A stretch of DNA of 64,000 nt from the NCBI RefSeq assembly GCF_014931565.1, contig NZ_CP063353.1, forward strand, positions 930,001 through 994,000, written 5' to 3'. The notes under the pieces were generated by a model, which made no database searches, was not told the origin of the DNA, and saw only the letters and a program-made list of their open reading frames with translations. The translations under genes and the position numbers were made by a program. Origin of the DNA: Clostridium sp. 'deep sea' (GTDB taxonomy: Bacteria; Bacillota; UBA994; PWPR01). This document shows, piece by piece, positions 17,084-25,051 of this stretch. Each line of letters starts with the position of its first letter. The stretch's first letter is position 1.

Positions 17084-18094
17084 CTAAATATTACTTTTTA
17101 GTTCTGCTGTAATTTTATTTATTATGTCGTTATTTATAGAATGGTAAACCTGTTCTACTGCAACTTGAATAGCATCTGGAGTAGAGCTACCATGACATTT
17201 AATACATAAGCCTTTTAAGCCTAGTAGAAATCCTCCACCCTGCTTATTGTAATCTAACTTCTCCTTCAATCGCAATAAAGAAGGCTTTAAAACTGCTCCA
17301 CATAATTTATTTACTAAACCAGTAGTTAAAATACCTTTTAATTCTTTTAATAATGATTTAGCAGCACCCTCAAAAGTCTTTAATGCGACATTTCCTGCAA
17401 ACCCGTCACAAACAACTATGTCTGCAGGGCAGTTAATCATATCACGTGCTTCAATATTACCAATAAAGTTTAATTTTGTGTCTTTAAGTTCTAAAAAGGC
17501 TTTTTTAATTACTTCATTACCCTTTTTATCTTCTGTTCCAACATTTAATAAAGCTACTGTTGGATTAGGTTTTTTTAACATACGTTTTACATACACATCA
17601 CCCATAGTTGCATAATTTACCAAATCGTTTGCAGTAGCATCCATATTAGCACCACAGTCTAAAAATAGTGAGCCTTTACCACCACCCTCTAGATTTGGTA
17701 AAACAGCAGCTAAAGCTGGTCTTCTTATGCCTTTTATTCTACCAACAATTAATAACCCAGCCGACAAATAGGCCCCAGTACTGCCAGTAGTAATAAAAGC
17801 GTCAGCTTCTTTAGTTTTAACTAAATTTGCAGCTTTTACTAAAGATGAATCTTTTTTTCTACGTACAGCTAAACCTGGCGAGTCTTCATTGGTAATAACA
17901 TCTTGAGCATCAACTACTTCGTATGTAAGTTGATTCTGTTTTTCTGTATTACTTATAATAGAGTTCAGTTGATCTTTGGGCCCTACAAAAATTAAATGGG
18001 TATCTTTAAGGTGAATATTTCCTTGCAGAGCTCCCTTTATCATTGTTTGGGGACCACCGTCACCACCCATGCAATCTATAGCAATACGGACCAT
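17084..18094 (-). CDS. plsX: Phosphate acyltransferase PlsX
   Basis: Makes acyl-phosphate from acyl-ACP for PlsY in phospholipid synthesis. MVRIAIDCMGGDGGPQTMIKGA is the family start; GSTGAYLSAGLLIVGRIKGI and DGFAGNVALKTFEG are further signatures. The length of 336 residues is typical. Upstream of it lies a terminator after rpmF, so plsX probably uses its own promoter or read-through. Confidence 0.96.
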   Translation of the reverse strand: MVRIAIDCMGGDGGPQTMIKGALQGNIHLKDTHLIFVGPKDQLNSIISNTEKQNQLTYEVVDAQDVITNEDSPGLAVRRKKDSSLVKAANLVKTKEADAFITTGSTGAYLSAGLLIVGRIKGIRRPALAAVLPNLEGGGKGSLFLDCGANMDATANDLVNYATMGDVYVKRMLKKPNPTVALLNVGTEDKKGNEVIKKAFLELKDTKLNFIGNIEARDMINCPADIVVCDGFAGNVALKTFEGAAKSLLKELKGILTTGLVNKLCGAVLKPSLLRLKEKLDYNKQGGGFLLGLKGLCIKCHGSSTPDAIQVAVEQVYHSINNDIINKITAELKSNI

Positions 18095-18152
18095 AATATC
18101 TCCCCTTTGCTAAGCTTAAAGCTAGCTTTCAATTTTACTTACTTATTTTATC

Positions 18153-18182
18153 AAAAAACCGACTGCTTTGCAGTCGGTTTTT
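18153..18182 (-). terminator. Terminator between rpmF and plsX
   Basis: CCGACTGC pairs with GCAGTCGG around TTT, flanked by AAAAAA and TTTTT on both sides; on the minus strand the stem is followed by TTTTTTGAT. It would end the yceD-rpmF message before plsX and can act in both directions. Confidence 0.85.
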
Positions 18183-18231
18183 GATATATTTTTTTTGGGT
18201 ACAAATAAGTAGTATAAAATACTATATCTGT

Positions 18232-18411
18232 TTATTCTTTAACCTCTTTAACTTGTTTGCCTTTGTAGTAACCACATGATGGGCAAATTCTATGAGGTAA
18301 TTTTGCCTCGTGGCACTCTGGGCACTCAGCTAATTGTTTTGCATTTAATTTCCAATGAGAACGTCCCATGCGACTGTTAGCACGTGATTTCCTCTGCTTA
18401 GGTACAGCCAT
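18232..18411 (-). CDS. rpmF: 50S ribosomal protein L32 (zinc-binding form)
   Basis: A 59-residue protein I translated directly: MAVPKQRKSRANSRMGRSHW at the start, then CPECHEAKLPHRICPSCGYY with the CxxC pairs at Cys30/33 and Cys43/46 that bind zinc. The zinc-type (C+) L32 indicates no zinc-free replacement at this locus. It lies directly after yceD, the conserved yceD-rpmF pair. Confidence 0.97.
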   Translation of the reverse strand: MAVPKQRKSRANSRMGRSHWKLNAKQLAECPECHEAKLPHRICPSCGYYKGKQVKEVKE

Positions 18412-18413
18412 TT

Positions 18414-18923
18414 CTACACCTCCCCTTTACTTGTAAAGCTTATATTTCTTAATTTCGACCAGCGTGGATCTTGAAATTTATCATCACAATTGCAACTTCC
18501 ATTGTTAAGATTAATACCACACACTGGGCACAAACCTTTACATTCTTCTGAGCATAGGGGACGCATATCTTGGCTTTCAACTAATAGCTGTCTTACAAGT
18601 TCTTTTATGTCAATGTTATTCTCTGCTAAATTGACAACGCCCATCGCTAAAGTATCATCATCCATCTCCCAACCTTTTTCAGATTGAGATAGAATAATAC
18701 TATGCTCAAGTTTTAAGTTTTTAGTATAAGTTTCAACACATCTTGAGCAAACCAACTCTATATCTGCATCAATAGATACGCTAATCATAATACCAAACTC
18801 TTCTAATGCTACATGTACAATTGTATCAGCTTTAGCTTTTACTCCATCCTCAGCTAACACAATATGCATATTATGTGTTTCGGACTGACCTGATTCAAGT
18901 CGTAAACTTACAATTGTTGTCAC
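18414..18923 (-). CDS. yceD: YceD/DUF177 family protein
   Basis: A 169-residue DUF177 protein. ELVCSRCVETYTKNL and the C-terminal CSEECKGLCPVCGINLNNGSCNC supply the characteristic cysteine pairs. YceD homologues are linked to 23S rRNA accumulation in E. coli and plants, which fits the fixed position before rpmF. The start is a GTG with GGAG nine bases upstream; the longer spacing makes the start less certain. Confidence 0.88.
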   Translation of the reverse strand: MTTIVSLRLESGQSETHNMHIVLAEDGVKAKADTIVHVALEEFGIMISVSIDADIELVCSRCVETYTKNLKLEHSIILSQSEKGWEMDDDTLAMGVVNLAENNIDIKELVRQLLVESQDMRPLCSEECKGLCPVCGINLNNGSCNCDDKFQDPRWSKLRNISFTSKGEV

Positions 18924-18977
18924 AATATCACACTCCGGCTATTATACTTACTAATTCTTATATCGTCAAGGAAAAGT

Positions 18978-20177
18978 CTATAAGTTTTCAATTATTTCTT
19001 TAGTATCACGAGCAATCATTAGCTCTTCATTAGTAGGAATAACTAAAACTTTTACTTTAGCAGTTGCTGTACTAATGTCTAACTCTTCGCCTCTTTTACC
19101 ATTAAGTTGAGGGTCAATGTCCACACCTAAATATGTTAAACCATCACAAACCATTTTACGAATAGTTGCACTATTTTCACCGATACCTGCTGTAAATACA
19201 ATAGCTTCTGCTCCATTAATTGCTGCAGCATAAGATCCTACATACTTACGTACACGATATGCAAACATATCTAGCGCAACTTTTGCTTTTTCATTACCTT
19301 CATTTGCAGCCTCTTCTAGAACCCTAAAGTCATTACTTACACCAGATACGCCTAAAACCCCTGATTTTTTGTTAATCACTTTATTGATTTCATCTGTATT
19401 TAATCCTTCTTTGTCCATTAAAAACGGAACAATAGCTGGATCCATGTCACCACAGCGAGTACCCATGATTAAACCCTCTAATGGAGTAAAGCCCATGCTT
19501 GTGTCATAAGATTGACCATTTTTAACTGCTGTAACACTTGCACCATTGCCTAAATGACAAGTAATAATGTTAACATCTTTAATATCTTTACCTAACATCG
19601 CAGCGGCACGTTGAGTAACATATTTATGAGATGTTCCGTGGAAACCATAACGACGAACACCATACTTTTCGTAATACTCATATGGAACACCGTATAAATA
19701 AGTCATTTCTGGCATAGTTTGATGGAATGCTGTATCGAATACACCAATATGTTTAGCGTTTGGCATTAACTTTTCACAGGCTTCAATACCAGTGATATTT
19801 GGTGGATTGTGAAGTGGTGCTAACTCAATACACTCACGTAATGCTTTTTTAACTTCGTCAGTAATTAATACTGAACTTGCATATTTCTCACCTGCATGAA
19901 CTACTCTGTGTCCTACAGCATCTATTTCTGATACATCTGCAATAACACCATTTTCTTTATCTGTTAATACCTCAAATACTAATTTAATAGCATCACTATG
20001 GTCTTTAATTTCATGCTCAGTTTGAGATTTATATCCTGTATGAGACTTATATTTAATAAAAGAACCTTCACTACCTATTTTCTCTACATTACCAGCAGCC
20101 AAAGCTTGCTCTTGATCCATATTGAATACTTGGTATTTGAGCGATGAGCTACCGCAATTTATAACTAATATCTTCAC
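18978..20177 (-). CDS. ackA: Acetate kinase
   Basis: Converts acetyl phosphate and ADP to acetate and ATP, the last step of fermentative energy gain. [51 protein letters not shown] and [13 protein letters not shown] are family signatures, and 399 residues is full length. The start is GTG with GGGGG upstream, behind the promoter at 20259-20287. pta is not adjacent. In peptide fermenters this is a main ATP source. Confidence 0.97.
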   Translation of the reverse strand: MKILVINCGSSSLKYQVFNMDQEQALAAGNVEKIGSEGSFIKYKSHTGYKSQTEHEIKDHSDAIKLVFEVLTDKENGVIADVSEIDAVGHRVVHAGEKYASSVLITDEVKKALRECIELAPLHNPPNITGIEACEKLMPNAKHIGVFDTAFHQTMPEMTYLYGVPYEYYEKYGVRRYGFHGTSHKYVTQRAAAMLGKDIKDVNIITCHLGNGASVTAVKNGQSYDTSMGFTPLEGLIMGTRCGDMDPAIVPFLMDKEGLNTDEINKVINKKSGVLGVSGVSNDFRVLEEAANEGNEKAKVALDMFAYRVRKYVGSYAAAINGAEAIVFTAGIGENSATIRKMVCDGLTYLGVDIDPQLNGKRGEELDISTATAKVKVLVIPTNEELMIARDTKEIIENL

Positions 20178-20258
20178 AACTTTTCCCCCTTAGTGTATGT
20201 AATTACCTAACTTATGTTTGTAATTAATAAAGTTTTATGCCATGATTACAACAGAATA

Positions 20259-20287
20259 AGTATAACGAATCTATGAAGGTGAGTCAA
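20259..20287 (-). promoter_or_regulatory. ackA: Sigma-A promoter for ackA
   Basis: On the minus strand TTGACT (20282-20287), a 17-base spacer and TATACT (20259-20264). The -35 box ends one base before the divergent tmcAL ATG, so the ackA promoter occupies the tmcAL ribosome-binding region and the two genes may interfere. The ackA leader would be about 75 bases. Confidence 0.75.
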
Positions 20288-20288
20288 C

Positions 20289-21500
20289 ATGTATATAGCA
20301 GGTATAATAGCTGAATATAACCCATTTCATAATGGGCACTTATATCATTTGCAAAAAACCCAAGAATTAACCTCTGCGGACCTAATTATTGTTGTAATGA
20401 GCGGTTCATTTGTTCAACGAGGTGAACCAGCAGTTATAAACAAATGGGCAAGAACAAAAATGGCCTTAGAGGCTGGTGCAGACCTTGTTATTGAGCTACC
20501 TACCGTATATTCATGCAGCAGTGCCTATGGGTTTGCCTATGGATCTGTTTTAACCCTTAAAACTGCTAAAGCAAACTGCTTTGTTTGTGGAGCTGAAAAC
20601 ACTGATTTAACTACCTTACATAACATTGCCCAAATGTCTATTAATGAACCTAGCGAATATAAACAATTACTTCATAAAAATTTAGCACAAGGGCTGGCTT
20701 TTGCTAAAGCACATACTAGTGCTATTATATCGCTAATACCAAAAGCAACAGATATCCTATTGGGCTCTAACAACATTTTAGCTGTAAATTATTTAAAAGC
20801 ACTGTTAAAACTGAATAGCGACATTAAACCTTACTTGGTACAAAGAATAGGTGAAAACTACAATAGCACAAATGTTAATAGCAGCTTAGCAAGTGCTACT
20901 GCTATAAGAAAAGTATTGCCTAATTTAGAGCTAGTAAAACCACTAATGCCCAGTTTTTCTTTTGACATACTAACCCGTAGCTTTAGTACAGAACAGCCTG
21001 CCATTAGTTTGCATAATTACAGTGATGTACTGCTAGCTTTACTAAGACGTGCTGAGATAAATGATTTCTGTAGTTATCCAGAGATTGAAACTGGTATGCC
21101 AGAGTTACTAATAAATAATGCCCGTAAACACTCTAACATAAATGATTTTATAGAAGCCTGCACCTCAAAAAGATATCAAAGCTCACGCATAAAAAGAGTT
21201 TTGATTAGGCTACTTTTAAATATAACAAAGGATATTTATAATGAAGCATTAGCCGTAGAGAAACTGCCTTATTTACGTATATTAGGAATGAAAAAAGCAA
21301 AAAGCACCATTATAAAAAAATGGCGCTCTCGTCTCTCTTGTGATGTAATTCAACGACCCGCTCATTACTTGCCAAACACTAGGTTTAGCAAACAGCTTTG
21401 GAGCCTTGATTTAAGGGCTACTGATTTATATAATTTAATGCTAAAAAGTAATTTAAGCCACAATAGGCAGGATATGAGCTACCCGTTCGTTGTTCATTAA
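20289..21500 (+). CDS. tmcAL: tRNA(Met) cytidine acetate ligase (YlbM)
   Basis: Acetylates C34 of elongator tRNA-Met using acetate and ATP. The N-terminal nucleotidyltransferase motif reads GIIAEYNPFHNGHLYHL with His14 and His17, followed by MSGSFVQRGEPAVINKWAR. 403 residues is close to Bacillus YlbM (about 415). It is divergent from ackA, whose product is acetate, the TmcAL substrate; the ylbL-ylbM-yceD-rpmF neighbourhood is conserved in Bacillus, though there ylbL and ylbM run in the same direction. The 3' end overlaps the convergent ylbL by 48 bases. Confidence 0.93.
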   Translation: MYIAGIIAEYNPFHNGHLYHLQKTQELTSADLIIVVMSGSFVQRGEPAVINKWARTKMALEAGADLVIELPTVYSCSSAYGFAYGSVLTLKTAKANCFVCGAENTDLTTLHNIAQMSINEPSEYKQLLHKNLAQGLAFAKAHTSAIISLIPKATDILLGSNNILAVNYLKALLKLNSDIKPYLVQRIGENYNSTNVNSSLASATAIRKVLPNLELVKPLMPSFSFDILTRSFSTEQPAISLHNYSDVLLALLRRAEINDFCSYPEIETGMPELLINNARKHSNINDFIEACTSKRYQSSRIKRVLIRLLLNITKDIYNEALAVEKLPYLRILGMKKAKSTIIKKWRSRLSCDVIQRPAHYLPNTRFSKQLWSLDLRATDLYNLMLKSNLSHNRQDMSYPFVVH

Positions 21501-22478
21501 ATAATCTAAGGCGTCTTGTAAGGTTTCTACGGTAACTAAAGCCATGCCCTCATATTTACTCTCAGGTAAAGTGATTTCCTCTACATTATCCTTTGGAACA
21601 AAGAAAATCTCTATACCTTTTTTATGTGCAGCAATAAGCTTTTGATTAATGCCACCAATTTTACCAACCTTACCAGATCCATCTATGGTACCAGTACCTG
21701 CAATCTGTTTACCACTTGTTATATCCGTCTCAATCATTTTGTTAATAATCTCCATAGTCATCATTAATCCTGCTGACGGACCAGAGATATTACCTGTTTC
21801 AATTGTAATTTTATTGTCACCAGTAAAATCTATTTTACGGTCTTCATTAATAAGGGTAACCCCTAAAAATGCTCGAGATTCATCATCGGGATGTTTCCCT
21901 AAAACTATTTCAAGCTCCTTTTGCTCACTGTTTCTTTCAATTATCATAGAAACCTTATCATTAGGTTTATGTGTTGTAAGTGTTTCAATGGCTTTACTAA
22001 CACTATTAAAACTCACCCCATTTATTGAGAGTATAATGTCCTGTGACTGCAAAACATTGTTTGCAGGAGAGTTTTCGATAACCCTTATTGCCTTAACATG
22101 CCCCTCTTGTATAGAATAAGGAACATTAAGCCAATTAGCTGATGCCTGTTTAGCGTTATTATGGCTATTTTGCATTTGGTATCTATTATACTGATTATAC
22201 TCCTCAACATCCCAACCTTGTGGTATCACACTTTTTTCGGGCAATACCCTAGCACTAGAATTTAATTTGCCATAAATCAATATTGGCAAATTGGCTCTAA
22301 CCATTGTCACAGTAGTCATATGAAACGATGTTTCAGGCTCATATTTTCCACCAGTAATAACCTCATTTAAATTAAGCGCTTCACCTGGAAACATACAGTA
22401 GTAGCCAGTTGGGTACCATGCAATTACCAAAACAACCGCTATAATAATTAAATATTTAATCCAACTTCTTTTTTTCAT
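21453..22478 (-). CDS. ylbL: YlbL-type PDZ and Lon-like membrane protease
   Basis: One N-terminal membrane helix (residues 8-26), a PDZ domain (about 120-195, VIENSPANNVLQSQDIILSI) and an S16 Lon-type protease domain. The catalytic dyad is Ser235 (SGPSAG) and Lys280 (GGINQK). The 341-residue length equals Bacillus YlbL, which degrades the cell-division inhibitor YneA in recovery from DNA damage; the role here is inferred. GGAGGG precedes the ATG. The last 16 codons lie antisense to the end of tmcAL. Confidence 0.9.
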   Translation of the reverse strand: MKKRSWIKYLIIIAVVLVIAWYPTGYYCMFPGEALNLNEVITGGKYEPETSFHMTTVTMVRANLPILIYGKLNSSARVLPEKSVIPQGWDVEEYNQYNRYQMQNSHNNAKQASANWLNVPYSIQEGHVKAIRVIENSPANNVLQSQDIILSINGVSFNSVSKAIETLTTHKPNDKVSMIIERNSEQKELEIVLGKHPDDESRAFLGVTLINEDRKIDFTGDNKITIETGNISGPSAGLMMTMEIINKMIETDITSGKQIAGTGTIDGSGKVGKIGGINQKLIAAHKKGIEIFFVPKDNVEEITLPESKYEGMALVTVETLQDALDYLMNNERVAHILPIVA

Positions 22479-22670
22479 GAATGTCCCTCCTGATAAACTT
22501 ATTCTAAAAGTTTATGTCTTTAAATTTATGGAGTTAGTATGTCATATTATACATCAATTTCAAAAACTAACAAGCCAAATACCAATAAAAGCCCTCACCC
22601 TTTTAATTTAGTTAGGGTTAAGCAGGATTAAGTATTAATATCTAGAATTAGCATTTTAGGAGGGATAGAA

Positions 22671-24356
22671 ATGTTGAATTTTGAAAAATACTTACTTTAT
22701 GATGAGATAACTAATCTGTTGCAAACATGGGCTAAAACATATCCCCAGTACGCCTCTTTAAATAGTATAGGCAAAAGCTATGAAGGTAGAAATGTATGGG
22801 CTATGACTATTACCAATATTGAAACTGGTGCCCCAGAAACTAAACCTGCTATGTATATAGATGGTAATATTCATGCTGGTGAAGTTACAGGCTCTATGGC
22901 TGCTTTACATTTAATAAATACATTATTAACCTCAAGTGAAGAAAAGATAAAAACTCTACTTGATACAAAAACATTTTATATATTACCCAGAATAAATCCT
23001 GATGGAGCTGAGCTGTACTTAACTACTGCTACTAAATTGCGTAGTAGTGTAAGACCATATCCCACTTATAGAAAAGATGAAGACCCTGCTGGTTTACATG
23101 CAGAGGATATTAATGGAGATGGCAGAATACTATTAATGCGAATAAGAGATGACAAACATGGAGCATGGAAAATAAGCCATCAAGATAATCGCATGATGAT
23201 AAAAAGATCACCTTTTGATTTTAATGGTCCATTTTATCATGTGTATACAGAAGGGGTATTAAAGAATGATAAAGGTGAGTTAGCTAATGAAGTTAAATAT
23301 CCTTTTGAGAGTATAGACACTAAGTATGGGCTTGATTTAAACCGTAACTTCCCAGCTGGTTATAGCCCTCATACACCTGGGTCAGGACCATTTCCATTAT
23401 CTGAGCCCGAAACACGTAATCAAGTTGAGTTTATTGATAGACATAATAATATTGCAGGAGTTTTGCTTTATCACACAACAGGGGGCGTTTTATTTAGACC
23501 CCATAGTACCATAGCAGATAAAAATTTTGCCAAGTCTGACCTAGCAATGTATGAGGTATTAGGTGATATAGGTACCCAAGTAACTGGCTACCCTGTAATC
23601 TGTTGTTATGGAGATATTTGGTCAGGAGTACTTGATGATTGGTGCTTTGAGGCTAAAGGGCTATACGCCTTTACTCCAGAATTATGGGATGCTGTTGGCC
23701 GAGCAGCTCCAGAACTCAAAAAGAAGTTCATGAAAAAAATGAGCAAAGAAGAAGAGCAACAACTCGAGTTAAAGCTATTACAGTGGAATGATAAAGAACT
23801 TATGGGCAAAGGCTTTATTAACTGGCACACTGTAGATCACCCCCAACTTGGTAAAGTTGAAGTTGGTGGCTGGAAAATTAAAGACTGTCGTCAAAATCCA
23901 CCACTAAAGTTCCTAGAGCAAGAGTGTTATAAAATGACCCAGTTTTCATTGTCTTATGCTTTATCACTACCGCAGGTTCATATTGATGAAACTGAAGTTA
24001 CCAAAATAGAAAACAATGTATATGAAATAGAAGCTTTAGTTTCTAATCACGGTTATATGGGTACTAGTATTAGTGAGCAAGCTCAAAAGCAAAAGGCTGT
24101 TCGAGAAGATTTAGTTAGAATTTCTCTGACTGATACAGCGAAACTACTAAGTGGGACCTTACAAACAAACATTGGTTATCTACAAGGTTTTTCTGCTGGT
24201 CAGCAAAAAAGGTCTTATTACTTTGGCAAACCTGCCCATTGTGCTAAACGCCTAAAATGGCTGGTTAAGTTCACTGACGAATGTGAAAAGAAAGTTAGAA
24301 TTACTGTGGTTTCAGAGCGTGGTGGAATTAAGGAAAAAGAAGTTGTAATTGAATAG
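22671..24356 (+). CDS. M14 family zinc carboxypeptidase
   Basis: A 561-residue peptidase with the M14 zinc site: His68 and Glu71 in GNIHAGEVTG and His268 in LLYHTTGG; Arg225 in LNRNFP is the substrate-carboxylate arginine and Glu337 in FTPELWD the catalytic base. No signal peptide is visible, so it probably acts in the cytoplasm on imported peptides. The extra C-terminal 200 residues, typical of long bacterial M14 proteins, have no assigned role. Exact specificity cannot be told. AGGAGGG precedes the ATG; it is a single-gene unit with a terminator behind it. Confidence 0.87.
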   Translation: MLNFEKYLLYDEITNLLQTWAKTYPQYASLNSIGKSYEGRNVWAMTITNIETGAPETKPAMYIDGNIHAGEVTGSMAALHLINTLLTSSEEKIKTLLDTKTFYILPRINPDGAELYLTTATKLRSSVRPYPTYRKDEDPAGLHAEDINGDGRILLMRIRDDKHGAWKISHQDNRMMIKRSPFDFNGPFYHVYTEGVLKNDKGELANEVKYPFESIDTKYGLDLNRNFPAGYSPHTPGSGPFPLSEPETRNQVEFIDRHNNIAGVLLYHTTGGVLFRPHSTIADKNFAKSDLAMYEVLGDIGTQVTGYPVICCYGDIWSGVLDDWCFEAKGLYAFTPELWDAVGRAAPELKKKFMKKMSKEEEQQLELKLLQWNDKELMGKGFINWHTVDHPQLGKVEVGGWKIKDCRQNPPLKFLEQECYKMTQFSLSYALSLPQVHIDETEVTKIENNVYEIEALVSNHGYMGTSISEQAQKQKAVREDLVRISLTDTAKLLSGTLQTNIGYLQGFSAGQQKRSYYFGKPAHCAKRLKWLVKFTDECEKKVRITVVSERGGIKEKEVVIE

Positions 24357-24368
24357 TAATTATAATGG

Positions 24369-24398
24369 GGGTTAGCTTATAAGCTAGCCCTCTGTTTT
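24369..24398 (+). terminator. Terminator of the M14 carboxypeptidase gene
   Basis: GGGTTAGCTT pairs with AAGCTAGCCC (one wobble) around two bases, then TCTGTTTT. The repeat array B begins immediately after the T-run. Confidence 0.8.
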
Positions 24399-24490
24399 GG
24401 TGTGGATAACCCGCGGGTTATGGGGTGGACTCGCCTATCGGCTTCGTGGGGTGGGTATCCCTAGGGGATACGGGGTGGACTTCGCGGATA
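24399..24490 (+). repeat. GGGGTGG-separated palindrome array, locus B
   Basis: GGTGTGG, perfect palindrome ATAACCCGCGGGTTAT (24406-24421), GGGGTGG (24422-24428), ACTC-GCC-tat-cGGC-TTCG, GGGGTGG (24448-24454), palindrome GTATCCC / GGGATAC (loop TAG), GGGGTGG (24472-24478), then ACTTCGCGGAT. Module order is the same as at locus A; only the variable palindromes differ. It starts directly after a terminator T-run. Confidence 0.87.
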
Positions 24491-24768
24491 CTTCCGTAGC
24501 TGAAAGCCCAAAAAGAGTCAGAAAATAATTCCTCAGCATAACTGGGTCACTTCGTCAGATATAATGGACTCATCATTTGAACTTAACAGACCATTTACCT
24601 ATAGCTAAAAATTAGTGATTGATAAATAAAAAGTTACTTTATTATAATAATTACTTAAAATTTCTTTTATTATGTTTTTTGCTCAATTTTAAACTACAAT
24701 ATTCACACGGAAAGATACTTGCTATCGTACTGCTAAATCACATGAGCAGAGCGATATGTATAATCACC
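24491..24768. other. AT-rich spacer between arrays B and B'
   Basis: No supportable gene: short reading frames here lack ribosome sites and homology. The first 60 bases are less AT-rich and may be a decayed extension of the array. Nothing else recognised. Confidence 0.5.
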
Positions 24769-24912
24769 GTTTGCATAGCAAACCCACTCCGTTTTGACTA
24801 GTCAAAACCCACTCCACAATGCCTTTAGGCGAGTCCTCCACGTAGTTGACAGTACGTTTTATGGAACATCGTGGAATAAAATCGTTACATCTAAATTATA
24901 ATAATGTCAACT
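24769..24912 (-). repeat. Array in opposite orientation with accessory module, locus B'
   Basis: Plus-strand order: GTTTGC-ata-GCAAAC, CCCACTCC, palindrome GTTTTGAC / GTCAAAAC (24791-24808), CCACTCC, GCCT-tt-AGGC, GAGTCC. Then ACGTTTTAT...ATAAAATCGT (24854-24885), the reverse-oriented partner of the locus A module, framed by GTAGTTGACA at 24843 and TGTCAACTAC at about 24904-24913. B and B' face each other across about 280 bases. Confidence 0.8.
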
Positions 24913-24970
24913 ACCCACACCCGATCTGGTCATATGTTCACCAATTTAAAATTTAGTTAAAATCTCTTTT

Positions 24971-24988
24971 ACAAACACGTACGTTTGT
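24971..24988. promoter_or_regulatory. Operator-like palindrome ACAAAC-N6-GTTTGT
   Basis: ACAAACACGTACGTTTGT is nearly self-complementary and ends two bases before the -35 box of the promoter at 24990. A matching perfect palindrome, ACAAACATATGTTTGT, covers the -35 region of another acetyltransferase-type gene at 50562-50577, suggesting a shared repressor. Confidence 0.5.
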
Positions 24989-24989
24989 T

Positions 24990-25019
24990 TTGACAAATAG
25001 TGTTTTTTTGTAATAAGAT
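24990..25019 (+). promoter_or_regulatory. Promoter for the DUF2156-GNAT gene pair
   Basis: TTGACA (24990-24995), 18-base spacer, TAAGAT (25014-25019). It lies about 30 bases before the ATT start of the following gene and its AGGGAGG site. Confidence 0.6.
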
Positions 25020-25051
25020 AAAAGAGTTAGTTACTTCAGGGAGGTTTTATT

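Noticed and set aside
18095-18231. FapR operator or riboswitch between rpmF and plsX
   Set aside because: The gap contains a standard terminator and AT-rich sequence; I could find no fapR gene, no FapR-type inverted repeat and no conserved riboswitch core.
21649-22119. 156-codon plus-strand frame
   Set aside because: Antisense shadow of ylbL; proline- and leucine-rich composition and no ribosome site.
24619-24801. 60-codon plus-strand frame between arrays B and B'
   Set aside because: Low-complexity leucine/asparagine-rich translation of AT-rich DNA, no Shine-Dalgarno site, and it ends inside array B'.
24399-24912. Insertion sequence
   Set aside because: The B/B' inverted pair has no transposase gene or remnant between the ends, so it is recorded as a repeat and not as a mobile element.
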